A DNA stretch of 43,151 nt from Faecalibacterium sp. (GTDB lineage Bacteria; Bacillota; Clostridia; Oscillospirales; Ruminococcaceae): contig JARHYC010000018.1 in the NCBI GenBank assembly GCA_029264955.1, positions 1 through 43,151 on the forward strand. The letters run 5' to 3'. The position numbers were made by a program, and so were the translations under genes. Shown piece after piece: positions 1 to 7,525 of this stretch (positions within the stretch are counted from its first letter, which is position 1; each line of letters starts with the position of its first letter). The notes beneath the pieces were generated by a model. That model searched no databases, was not told the origin of the DNA, and was given only the letters and a program-made list of their open reading frames with translations.

Positions 1-330
1 CGTAAAATAGACAGTGACTGGAAGCGCATCCAGCGTCAGCGCAATGTCATCCAAGCTGCTTTAAATCAAGTGAAAAGCTCGGATCTTGTTACGTTGAACA
101 AGTTGGCTGATACCATTTTGCCCATGATTCAAACCAATCTGACCAAGAGTGAAATGACCAGTTTGTTGTTGGAGGTACCTGGCTTTATCTCCAGCGGTTT
201 ACAAATCGAACAAATGACTTTGCCCACCAAAGAAACCTGTTGGAACACGGTTGGTGTTGATGGACGAAAGATGATTGGCGTAGATTTTCCGGCGAATGCA
301 AAAATCCTGCACGAGTTTTTCTATAAATAG
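1..330 (+). CDS. LytR-CpsA-Psr (LCP) family protein, C-terminal part
   Basis: This is the 3' end of a gene that begins before the window. The frame is open from base 1, and the first residues read R-K-I-D-S-D-W-K-R-I-Q-R-Q-R. The D-W-x-R-I-x-R-Q-R pattern followed by a hydrophobic helix is typical of the end of the LCP domain. LCP proteins are membrane-anchored ligases that transfer undecaprenyl-linked teichoic acid or capsule polymers to peptidoglycan. About 109 residues are visible; the membrane segment and catalytic arginines lie outside the window. A GTG at 70 could be taken as a start, but reading continues upstream and no ribosome site supports it. A strong terminator follows the stop codon. 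Confidence 0.8.
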   Translation, partial: RKIDSDWKRIQRQRNVIQAALNQVKSSDLVTLNKLADTILPMIQTNLTKSEMTSLLLEVPGFISSGLQIEQMTLPTKETCWNTVGVDGRKMIGVDFPANAKILHEFFYK

Positions 331-357
331 AATATAGCCCTTTATTTTATGGGGATG

Positions 358-393
358 AAAAAAGCGGTGTGACCGAAGTCACACCGCTTTTTT
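358..393 (+). terminator. Rho-independent terminator after the LCP gene
   Basis: A perfect ten-base stem (GCGGTGTGAC with GTCACACCGC) with a CGAA loop is flanked by A and T runs. It lies 28 bases after the LCP stop codon and could work in both directions. Confidence 0.93.
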
Positions 394-863
394 CGTTCCC
401 ATAAAACGGTTGCTTGCCACGCTAAATCATGAAATACCATAGCCTATATGAATTGTCCATCGTCATACTGCATCGAAAAAACAAGACTTTGTTTTAAATT
501 ATATCCCAACGTTCTTTTCTGTTCTTAAAAAAAACTGCCACACACATTGCATAAATGACATTGACAAGAATCATTGTTTTTTCAACCGTCTCTATTTTTG
601 TCTTTCTCTGAACGACATTTTCCTTTTTTCATCATTTAAATTACGCAAAATATTCACTTCTTGATAACTTTGTGTCAATCGAATTGGAGAAAAAGTAGAA
701 CGTTATCCATTTGATATTTTTTTACGTATATGCCCTTGTATCTAGTCCTTTGTCAGGTGTACAATCTTTTTTAGAAAAATTTTGTCTTTTTGCACAATTT
801 TATTTCCCCACTATGCGCGCCACATAATTTTTGCATTGGAAGCGCAATACAACGGAGGGCTGC
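394..863. other. 470-base AT-rich intergenic region upstream of sipW
   Basis: No credible gene was found. The stretch is rich in A and T and ends with the sipW ribosome site (GGAGGG at about 854-859). The only promoter-like element I can point to is listed separately at 736-765. The long leader between that candidate and the start codon could hold regulatory sites of the fibre locus, but I recognise none. Confidence 0.5.
736..765 (+). promoter_or_regulatory. Candidate promoter for the sipW/TasA-like locus
   Basis: TTGTAT (736-741) and TACAAT (760-765) are separated by 18 bases, about 100 bases upstream of sipW. Both boxes differ from consensus, so this is only a candidate. Confidence 0.3.
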
Positions 864-1403
864 ATGAGCAAAGGAATCAAAAAAGTTTGGAATATTTTCA
901 CAAGTATCATCGTTGCACTTGCTGTACTGCTAGCAGTGCTCCTGGTAGGTGCCCGTTTCATCGGATTGCAAATGTTCACTGTTCTTTCCGGTTCGATGGA
1001 ACCATCTTACCCTACTGGTTCGTTGATTTATGTAAAACAGATTCCCACTGACAAAATTGATGTTGGTACTGTGATCACCTTTATGTTAGATGAAAATACC
1101 GTTGCAACACATCGTGTCGTAGCAGTTCTTCCCGATGAGGAAGACTCCAGTATTGTACGTTTTCGCACCAAGGGCGATGCCAACGAGGCAGAGGACGCAA
1201 ATCCGGTACATTGCAACAATGTAATTGGCACACCGGTATTCCATATCCCACAGCTGGGCTACTTTGCCTCATATTTGCAAACACCTACAGGGCGATATAC
1301 CGCAATTTGTGTAGGCGCTATTGTGTTGCTGCTATTGTTTTTACCAGATTTCTTTTCGGTGATGACCGCAAAGGAAAAAATTGCAAAGCATGAAAAGCGT
1401 TAA
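864..1403 (+). CDS. sipW: SipW-type signal peptidase I (family S26B)
   Basis: This 179-residue membrane protease cleaves signal peptides on the outer face of the membrane. An N-terminal membrane helix covers about residues 12-36, followed by the catalytic serine in S-G-S-M-E-P (Ser44). The general-base position is histidine in A-T-H-R-V-V (His83) rather than the lysine of ordinary bacterial enzymes. That Ser-His pair is the signature of the ER-type/SipW group. Aspartates near 105 and 111 fit the last conserved box, and a second membrane helix lies near residues 150-168. ATG864 is chosen because GGAGGG lies five bases upstream; the frame is open to an ATG at 831 that lacks a site. It is the first gene of the locus, directly before proteins with SipW-type signals, which are its probable substrates. 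Confidence 0.9.
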   Translation: MSKGIKKVWNIFTSIIVALAVLLAVLLVGARFIGLQMFTVLSGSMEPSYPTGSLIYVKQIPTDKIDVGTVITFMLDENTVATHRVVAVLPDEEDSSIVRFRTKGDANEAEDANPVHCNNVIGTPVFHIPQLGYFASYLQTPTGRYTAICVGAIVLLLLFLPDFFSVMTAKEKIAKHEKR

Positions 1404-1438
1404 GCCTTTTCCGGCAGAAGAATCCATGTGTATAAAAT

Positions 1439-1455
1439 AGGCGCGGGCCTTTTTT
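1439..1455 (+). terminator. Weak hairpin with T run between sipW and the first subunit
   Basis: A four-base stem (AGGC with GCCT), a four-base loop and a run of Ts resemble a very weak terminator or an RNA processing site. It might lower sipW relative to the subunit genes or stabilise the downstream message. The short stem makes this speculative. Confidence 0.25.
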
Positions 1456-1489
1456 ATAAATAACAAACATTTTTTAGGAGGAAGAACAA

Positions 1490-2104
1490 ATGAAATTGAA
1501 GAAGACTTTGACCGCTGTTGTTGCTGTGGCTCTGGTTGCAGCTGTTTCCGTCGCAGGTACTCTGGCATATCTGTCCAAGAGCACTGGCCCCGTCACCAAT
1601 ACCTTTACTGCTGGTAGCTTGGGCAAAAACATGGCGCTGGAACTGAAAGAAACTCCGGTACAGCAGGGTACTGATGGTCAATACACTTTAACTAGTGAAA
1701 CCCCCATAGCTCAGGGCCAGAAGTACGAAAATGTTCTGCCCGGAAGCACCAATGCAAAAGATCCCCATGTTAATGTTACTGGTTTGACTACCGATGCATA
1801 CCTGTTCGTTGAGGTTGTTAACAACGACCCCAACATCATCGCTGAAGTTGACTCCACCAACTGGACTGAAGTTCCGGGTGCTGTTGCCAAGACTGAGGGC
1901 GCAAAGGTCTACATGTACAAGGCTGACGGCAAGGTTGCAACCGGCACCGACCTGAATAAGGTTTATGTTCTGAAGAACAACCAGTTCAAGGTGAGTGATA
2001 AGTTGACTGGCGATGTGACCTTCCAGGATATCGTTGTTAAGTCTTACATCTGCCAGGCTGCAGGCTTTACCAATGCTGCTGATGCATGGGCTAAGGCATT
2101 CTAA
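1490..2104 (+). CDS. TasA/camelysin-like fibre subunit 1, SipW-type signal peptide
   Basis: A 204-residue secreted protein. The N terminus has two lysines, a hydrophobic stretch and A-G-T-L-A-Y-L-S near residues 22-29, the hallmark of SipW-processed precursors such as TasA. Then come N-T-F-T-A-G-S-L and a V-L-P-G-S motif, which recur in the sister genes of this locus. The family folds as a beta-sandwich whose subunits polymerise into biofilm fibres. It follows sipW by 86 bases and has a very strong ribosome site (AGGAGGAAG, 1476-1484). Codon choice looks strongly biased (many CTG, AAG, GGC, AAC, GTT) compared with the vWA gene downstream, suggesting high expression and a major shaft subunit. 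That role is inference. Confidence 0.82.
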   Translation: MKLKKTLTAVVAVALVAAVSVAGTLAYLSKSTGPVTNTFTAGSLGKNMALELKETPVQQGTDGQYTLTSETPIAQGQKYENVLPGSTNAKDPHVNVTGLTTDAYLFVEVVNNDPNIIAEVDSTNWTEVPGAVAKTEGAKVYMYKADGKVATGTDLNKVYVLKNNQFKVSDKLTGDVTFQDIVVKSYICQAAGFTNAADAWAKAF

Positions 2105-2155
2105 TTAAACAAAACCTACAGCCTACCCCGGTAGTTTACCGAAGGAGAATAACCG

Positions 2156-2914
2156 ATGAAAAAGAAACTTTTGGCAGTTGCACTGGTTGTTGCCATGCTG
2201 TCTGTCGTAGTTGTCAGCGGCTCGCTTGCTTACTTTACCGATACCGATAGAGAAACCAATGTGTTTACCGTGGGCAATGTGAACATCGACCTGCACGAAG
2301 CCAACAATGCAGATACCCCCGCCGTTGACGAGGATTATCATGAATGGCTTGGCCGTCAGGTTTTGATGCCCGGCGACTCCAACACCAACACCATTGCAAA
2401 GCGTGTTTACGTTGAGAATACTGGCGACAACGACGTATACGTTCGCGTACATATCGCTGTACCTACCATTCTGGATGACGCACAGCATGGTTTCGATGCA
2501 TCACAGGGTTTATTGCACCTCAGCTCTGACGCCAATTACCTTGGTAAGGGCTTGTGGAACTGGGGTCATGCACTTGCCACAACCTCTGGCGAGTATTTCA
2601 ACGTCAGCGACACTTGGAACCGCTATACTACTTCGATCGATGGTATCAGCTACAACGTCTACGTTGTAACGTATGAGACCGCTTTGCGGAAAGGCGCTCT
2701 GACCAAGGACGCCATGTACCAGGTTTACCTGGACAGCAAAACGACCACAGACGATATCACCAAGGCAAACGCAGTTCTCGGTGAAAAATGGAACGTCCTC
2801 GTATTTGCAGAGGGCGCCCAGGCTGATGGCTTTACTGATGCGTTTACCGCTTTGAATGCTTCTTTTGGCGTTCCGAGTGCTGATAATAATCCCTGGGTTG
2901 CAACCGCCCCCTGA
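2156..2914 (+). CDS. TasA/camelysin-like fibre subunit 2, SipW-type signal peptide
   Basis: A 252-residue secreted protein with a lysine-rich start, a hydrophobic core and S-G-S-L-A-Y-F-T-D-T-D near residues 21-31, an almost canonical SipW-type motif. The mature start contains N-V-F-T-V-G-N-V-N-I-D-L, then M-P-G-D-S and V-E-N-T-G-D-N-D-V-Y-V-R-V. These match the order of motifs in TasA-like proteins and in its neighbours. Ribosome site GAAGGAGA lies at 2141-2148. It is 51 bases after subunit 1, so the two are likely co-transcribed. Hairpins follow the gene and may limit transcription into the second half of the locus. It could be a second shaft subunit or a minor adaptor. Confidence 0.85.
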   Translation: MKKKLLAVALVVAMLSVVVVSGSLAYFTDTDRETNVFTVGNVNIDLHEANNADTPAVDEDYHEWLGRQVLMPGDSNTNTIAKRVYVENTGDNDVYVRVHIAVPTILDDAQHGFDASQGLLHLSSDANYLGKGLWNWGHALATTSGEYFNVSDTWNRYTTSIDGISYNVYVVTYETALRKGALTKDAMYQVYLDSKTTTDDITKANAVLGEKWNVLVFAEGAQADGFTDAFTALNASFGVPSADNNPWVATAP

Positions 2915-2932
2915 CATCTAACATAACAAAGT

Positions 2933-2978
2933 GCAACCCAGCCGGACCCCAAAATCAGGGATTTTCTGGCTGGGTTGC
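2933..2978 (+). terminator. Hairpin after TasA-like subunit 2 (possible partial terminator)
   Basis: Perfect 11-base arms (GCAACCCAGCC and GGCTGGGTTGC) enclose a 24-base loop. No T run follows, so termination may be incomplete. The left arm can also pair with TGGGTTGC at 2894-2901 inside the end of the gene, giving an alternative fold. Confidence 0.55.
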
Positions 2979-2990
2979 GTCTGTTAACCC

Positions 2991-3094
2991 CGCCAAGATT
3001 CTCTAAAATATATCAAATATGTTTTAGAGAACCTTTTATGGCGAGGTTACAGAAGAGTACCCGAACATTCGGATTTTCTTCTGTGCCTTCGCCA
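2991..3094 (+). repeat. Two nested, mutually exclusive palindromes
   Basis: Hairpin A pairs CGCCA (2991-2995) with TGGCG (3039-3043) around an inner ten-base stem TTCTCTAAAA/TTTTAGAGAA. Hairpin B pairs TGGCGAGGTTACAGAAGA (3039-3056) with 3077-3094 at 16 of 18 positions, around an inner CCGAA/TTCGG stem. TGGCG can only serve one of them at a time. This may be an extragenic palindromic repeat or a transcription switch. Confidence 0.6.
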
Positions 3095-3201
3095 TATATC
3101 TTCTAACGATGGATTTGAAGTGCAGTTTTCACACTTTCAAATATAACCCGGCAAAAGAGAGCAGTGTGTTTCAAGTTCCTGCTCTACGGAAAGGAGCGAC
3201 T

Positions 3202-3774
3202 ATGAAAAAGAGAAGGGTCTTTATACTTGCAGTGATGCTGATCTGCCTTGCACTGGCAGCCACCGGCACACTGGCATATTTCAATGCCGATAAGCAAGTA
3301 CATAATGTTATTACCAGTGGTAACATTGCAATCGATCTGATTGAACAGAAACAGTTAGAGGACGGAAGCCTTGTCCCCTATACCGATCCTGTCGATGTGA
3401 TGCCTGGTACCGACGTGAGCAAAATCGTCACCGTGCAGAACAACGGTGTCGGTGATGCCTGGATTCGTGTTTGTGTTGATTCTGCCGTGACGTTCAAAAC
3501 GACTACGGGCGCTGCGCCCCAGGAGAGTGACATCGCATTGGATTTCGACACTGAAAACTGGATTCTGAAAGATGGCTATTACTACTACACCAAGCCTGTA
3601 ACTGCCAATGGCGTGACCACACCGCTTTTCACAACCGTCAGCTTCAGCCCCAAGATGGGTAACATCTATCAGGGCAGCAAGCTGGATATTGTGATTCAGG
3701 CACAAGGCGTTCAGGTTGCCAATAATGGCAGCACTGTACTGGAAGCAGCTGGCTGGCCCAGCAGCAATTCTTGA
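3202..3774 (+). CDS. TasA/camelysin-like fibre subunit 3, SipW-type signal peptide
   Basis: A 190-residue secreted protein. Residues 1-31 form a K-K-R-R start, a hydrophobic core and A-T-G-T-L-A-Y-F-N, a SipW-type cleavage motif. Downstream are V-M-P-G-T-D and V-Q-N-N-G-x-G-D-A-W-I-R-V, equivalent to motifs in the other subunits, and K-D-G-Y-Y-Y-Y, which is shared with the subunit at 6935. ATG3202 is chosen because GGAAAGGAG ends seven bases upstream; an earlier in-frame ATG at 3109 would add 31 residues before the signal peptide and has no site. The gene opens the second half of the locus, after the hairpin cluster, and is followed 19 bases later by the vWA adhesin. Confidence 0.85.
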   Translation: MKKRRVFILAVMLICLALAATGTLAYFNADKQVHNVITSGNIAIDLIEQKQLEDGSLVPYTDPVDVMPGTDVSKIVTVQNNGVGDAWIRVCVDSAVTFKTTTGAAPQESDIALDFDTENWILKDGYYYYTKPVTANGVTTPLFTTVSFSPKMGNIYQGSKLDIVIQAQGVQVANNGSTVLEAAGWPSSNS

Positions 3775-3793
3775 GAAAGGAGGAGCATAACCC

Positions 3794-6700
3794 GTGAAAA
3801 GAAAATTTATTGCGCTTGCATTGTGCATGGCTTTGGTAATGTCGATTGCTGTTCCCAGCACCCTTGCAATGGGTATCACAAGTGACTCCTCTGCCTATGA
3901 TATGACAGTGGGTACCGATTTACCGACCGAATCCACCACACCAGATTCCACACTTCCCACTGAAGAATCCCCCGAATCTATTCCTGCTGCAAGCGCAGAG
4001 CCTACCACAACGGAAACGCCTGTTGCAAGCGCAGAACCTACCATAACAGAAATGCCTGCTGCAAGCGCAGAACCCGATGAAGGCATGGTACTATCTTCCG
4101 AACAGGTAAACGCAATTTATAACGCTTTGATGGCTGCATCGACTCTGGAAGAAATGGAAAGTATCCTTACTCAATTGAGCGAAGCTGAGTTGGATGCATT
4201 GGCTACTAACCTAACCACAGAGCAACTGAATGAAATTGATTATAAAACCAATTCTTTTTCGCAACCGAAAGATTTTCCCAGCAATTATTCTGCAGTAAAC
4301 TTTACCAACGCTGCACCTTTTCTGCCTCCAGTAGATGGTTCTACCAATAGAAAAGATGATTACTTTTTTCAGTCACCAGAAAATCCGGATAACGGTATCG
4401 AAACAACCAAAACTGTTTCTAGCTCAGATAGCAACGGAACCTACACGCTGTCGCTAGAAGCTTGGGTAACTGGTGCCAAAACCATCACCGAACAAACAAA
4501 ACAAATCCCGACAGATATCATTCTCGTCTTGGATCAATCCGGATCTATGGAACAGCCTTTTCCTACTAAGGATTATGTAGCTGTCATTGATACGCAAAAC
4601 AGTAACCTATACAGTATTCACAGATCTCTCTATGTCAAATTAAAGAATGGTAATTTTGCAAAAGTTACCGTTGACCGCAGCTTTTCTATCCAGCAATTCC
4701 ACTATGTATACACATACTCCTATAAAGATGAATATGGCCAAACCGTGAAGGCAGAAAGTCACTCTGAAGCCTCCAACGGCCCTAACTGGGACTTTTATAC
4801 CAATCACCCCACTCGTATGATTGCATTGCAAAGTGCTGTTGCACAATTTGCAAATAGTGTAGCAAAAAAGGCCTTAGGGCCCGACAAACAAGCGGATACC
4901 TCTGACGATGTAAATCATCGAATCGCCATGGTAGGCTTTGGCTGCAGTAAAACACACCGATACCATTATGAAAATACCGAACTTTTTATTGGTGATCAAT
5001 CCTATCGATACGACGAGCTTACAGATGCTTTATACCAATCCGCCTTCCAAAATATGAATACAACAGCCGGCGTTCATAACATCGAACAATCCGTTGAGCA
5101 GCTGACTGCCGATGGTGCTACCTATGTTGATCTTGGTGTTGCTATCGGCAACACCATTTTCGCACAAAATGAGATTCCTGCCGGTGAAAAACGTAATCGC
5201 GTTATGATTGTTTTCACCGATGGTGAACCGGGTTATGATGGCTATGAGCATGATGTTGCCGCAAGTGCTATAGAACAAGCTAACATCACCAAGACGGCAC
5301 ATCTTGCCACCGTGTATTCTGTGGGTATTTTTGATGGTGCAAATGCAAACGATCCTGGTTCTTCCAACGATCACGCACCAATCAAAGATAAATGCAACTG
5401 GTTTATGCAAAATCTGTCCAGTAATAATGGCAAAGTGCAGGACCCCAGCTACTATCTCTCTGCAGCAGATTCAGACGCATTAAACAATATTTTTGAAACC
5501 ATTTCTGATAATATTGAAAGTGGCGGTTCTTCTATTCAACTGGAATCTCAATCCGTCATGAAAGATGTCATCTCTGACTATTTCCAGTTGCCCCAGAACG
5601 TCAATGAAACCGATATTAAAGTATACACTGCAGATTACATCGGAGAAAACACATTTAGCGACAAAACCCTGCTCCCAACTCCCACCGTTTCCATTTCTCA
5701 AGATCGCAAAACTATTTCTGTTACCAATTTCAATTATTCTGAAAACTGGGTAGGTACAGTACGCCAAAACGGAAAAACAAGCTATCGTGGTAAAAAGCTA
5801 ATTGTAGAAATTCCGATTGCTGTTCGCGATGGTTTCCTTGGTGGTAATCAAGTTCCCACAAATGGGGCCGCTTCGGGAATTTATGAAAATGCAGCTTCCA
5901 AACAAGCTCTCGAGCATTTCCAGATTCCTACTACCAATGTTGCAATCCCGCAGTTTTTGATTACCGCACAGGATAAGAATATGTACCTAAATGGGAAAGC
6001 TACCGATTTGCAGCTTTTGCATGGATCGCAGGTACAGTGCGGTGCAAAAACGCTGGATTTCAGCCAGCCAAATTTTGGTCTGGAAGCGTGGCAAACTAAA
6101 TTTATCGATATCTCGGTTCCCTCTGTTGTAAGTCGTAACTACGATGGAAAGAAAGATGGTACTTATACGGTTTCGGTCACTGTTAATCCGCGCAATAGTG
6201 GTACTGAAACGCCTCGTATCTATTCTGGCACAGGAACGATTACTGTGTTTCATCCTGAAATCGAATACAAGGACAGCACCATTTATTATGGAGAAACCGC
6301 TAATTATGCAGCGCAGAATACCCCTAAAAACAATGTTGCATGGACACATAATGGCACAGTTGATTCCAATGTTACCATGACTGGTGCAAAACCTGAGCTT
6401 CAGTACACTTATAATCCCGAAGAAGGCGCTTTCCAACATGATACCGACGTTTCGATTTCTGTTAGGATTGGAGCTGAAGATGTTACACCATATGTAACTT
6501 TTATCAACAACAGCAAAACCCATCAATCGGCATCCGATCACCAGTTTACTGTTTATGTAAAAACATGCAGTCTGACTGTTCAGAAAAACGCAAATGCACC
6601 AGGTGTCTTTAAATTCCATATTCACAACGACGCCAACACCGTCGATATGGATGTGGTAATTGAAGTAACTGCCAACTCCATCCATCAATCACAGATCGTT

Positions 6701-6916
6701 ACGATCAACGGTCTGCCTAAAGGCCAGTATACCGTTACAGAAGATACGAATTGGAGCTGGAATTTTACTACATCAGATAAGCCTCAAACGATAAGCCTTG
6801 ATAAAAACACACCTCATGCTACGGTTACATTCACCAATACGCTGCGCAACAAATGGCTCAATGACAGCGTTTGTGTCAAGAATTTTCCCGGCATGTCTAC
6901 TACCGGTAAATCGTAA
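3794..6916 (+). CDS. Large secreted vWA-domain adhesin, probable fibre tip
   Basis: A 1040-residue secreted protein starting at GTG3794 behind AAAGGAGGAG (3776-3785). It has an N-terminal signal peptide, then a Thr/Pro/Glu-rich stretch with 12-residue repeats (about 64-96). A vWA domain covers about 240-590: the metal-site motif is D247-Q-S249-G-S251, with a further acidic loop at F-T-D476-G. Ig-like beta-rich segments follow, and a C-terminal SpaA-like region (about 920-1020) contains G-L-P-K-G-Q-Y-T-V-T-E-D. vWA domains bind host ligands through a divalent metal, as in tip adhesins of Gram-positive pili. No LPxTG signal or C-terminal membrane helix is present, so attachment must be indirect. 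Its codon use is more relaxed and AT-rich than that of subunits 1 and 2, fitting a low-copy protein. Confidence 0.85.
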   Translation: MKRKFIALALCMALVMSIAVPSTLAMGITSDSSAYDMTVGTDLPTESTTPDSTLPTEESPESIPAASAEPTTTETPVASAEPTITEMPAASAEPDEGMVLSSEQVNAIYNALMAASTLEEMESILTQLSEAELDALATNLTTEQLNEIDYKTNSFSQPKDFPSNYSAVNFTNAAPFLPPVDGSTNRKDDYFFQSPENPDNGIETTKTVSSSDSNGTYTLSLEAWVTGAKTITEQTKQIPTDIILVLDQSGSMEQPFPTKDYVAVIDTQNSNLYSIHRSLYVKLKNGNFAKVTVDRSFSIQQFHYVYTYSYKDEYGQTVKAESHSEASNGPNWDFYTNHPTRMIALQSAVAQFANSVAKKALGPDKQADTSDDVNHRIAMVGFGCSKTHRYHYENTELFIGDQSYRYDELTDALYQSAFQNMNTTAGVHNIEQSVEQLTADGATYVDLGVAIGNTIFAQNEIPAGEKRNRVMIVFTDGEPGYDGYEHDVAASAIEQANITKTAHLATVYSVGIFDGANANDPGSSNDHAPIKDKCNWFMQNLSSNNGKVQDPSYYLSAADSDALNNIFETISDNIESGGSSIQLESQSVMKDVISDYFQLPQNVNETDIKVYTADYIGENTFSDKTLLPTPTVSISQDRKTISVTNFNYSENWVGTVRQNGKTSYRGKKLIVEIPIAVRDGFLGGNQVPTNGAASGIYENAASKQALEHFQIPTTNVAIPQFLITAQDKNMYLNGKATDLQLLHGSQVQCGAKTLDFSQPNFGLEAWQTKFIDISVPSVVSRNYDGKKDGTYTVSVTVNPRNSGTETPRIYSGTGTITVFHPEIEYKDSTIYYGETANYAAQNTPKNNVAWTHNGTVDSNVTMTGAKPELQYTYNPEEGAFQHDTDVSISVRIGAEDVTPYVTFINNSKTHQSASDHQFTVYVKTCSLTVQKNANAPGVFKFHIHNDANTVDMDVVIEVTANSIHQSQIVTINGLPKGQYTVTEDTNWSWNFTTSDKPQTISLDKNTPHATVTFTNTLRNKWLNDSVCVKNFPGMSTTGKS
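3983..4080 (+). repeat. 36-base in-frame tandem repeat in the vWA adhesin
   Basis: About 2.6 copies of a 36-base unit (3983-4018, 4019-4054 and a partial third) encode P-[AV]-A-S-A-E-P-T-x-T-E-x. Copies differ at only a few bases. It forms a flexible stalk after the signal peptide and could vary in length between strains. Confidence 0.8.
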
Positions 6917-6934
6917 CGAAGGGGGCTGAGATTT

Positions 6935-7513
6935 ATGTACACAAGAAAACATTCAGCGCCCCAAAAATGGCGCATGAACAAATTTGCATCGTTAGCCATT
7001 GCAGTGGCCCTAGTGATGCTGGTATCCATCGGTGGTACCTGGGCATGGCGCACTGCACAAAGCAACCCTGTGCACAATACATTTACTGCTGGTACAGCAG
7101 ATATCAACATCGATGAAGTAATCAACCACAGCACAAAACAGGCAGTTACTATAAAAAACAATGGCACTGCACCTGTATATGTCCGAGTGGCAGTTGTAAT
7201 CAACTGCCGGGACACAGAAGGAAATATCATCTTTGGTAAAGCACCGGAGTTTGTATTAAATGGGGCAAACTGGACCAAGTTGGATGATGGTTATTACTAT
7301 TATAACGGTATCCTTGCACCAAGTACGTCCACTCAAGATCTTCTGAATGCACCGTTCTCCTTAGTTGATGGTGATAAACAATATGAGATGGATGTCCTCG
7401 CAGAAGCGATTCAGGCTGGCGGTGCAACGCCTGATGGAATCCCTGCTGTTGAAGATGCCTGGCACGCAAAATACACAGACGGTACTTGGACACTTGTGCC
7501 GCCGCAGGCGTAA
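6935..7513 (+). CDS. TasA/camelysin-like fibre subunit 4, SipW-type signal peptide
   Basis: A 192-residue secreted protein. After a hydrophilic start and M-N-K-F comes a hydrophobic stretch ending I-G-G-T-W-A-W near residues 32-38, close to the G-G-G-T-W-A of TasA itself. The mature part has H-N-T-F-T-A-G-T, I-K-N-N-G-T-A-P-V-Y-V-R-V and D-D-G-Y-Y-Y-Y, resembling subunit 3. The expected M-P-G motif is missing. AAGGGGG (6919-6925) supports ATG6935; an internal ATG at 6974 would give a more usual signal length but has a weaker context. The gene lies between the vWA adhesin and the wall-anchored protein, so a linker or minor subunit role is plausible. Confidence 0.8.
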   Translation: MYTRKHSAPQKWRMNKFASLAIAVALVMLVSIGGTWAWRTAQSNPVHNTFTAGTADINIDEVINHSTKQAVTIKNNGTAPVYVRVAVVINCRDTEGNIIFGKAPEFVLNGANWTKLDDGYYYYNGILAPSTSTQDLLNAPFSLVDGDKQYEMDVLAEAIQAGGATPDGIPAVEDAWHAKYTDGTWTLVPPQA

Positions 7514-7525
7514 GGAGGTACGGAT

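Noticed and set aside
782-1051. An 89-codon plus-strand frame overlapping sipW in another phase
   Set aside because: The overlapping sipW frame has the catalytic motifs and the ribosome site.
3109-3201. An upstream start for TasA-like subunit 3
   Set aside because: It would place 31 odd residues before a textbook signal peptide; the ATG at 3202 has a strong ribosome site.
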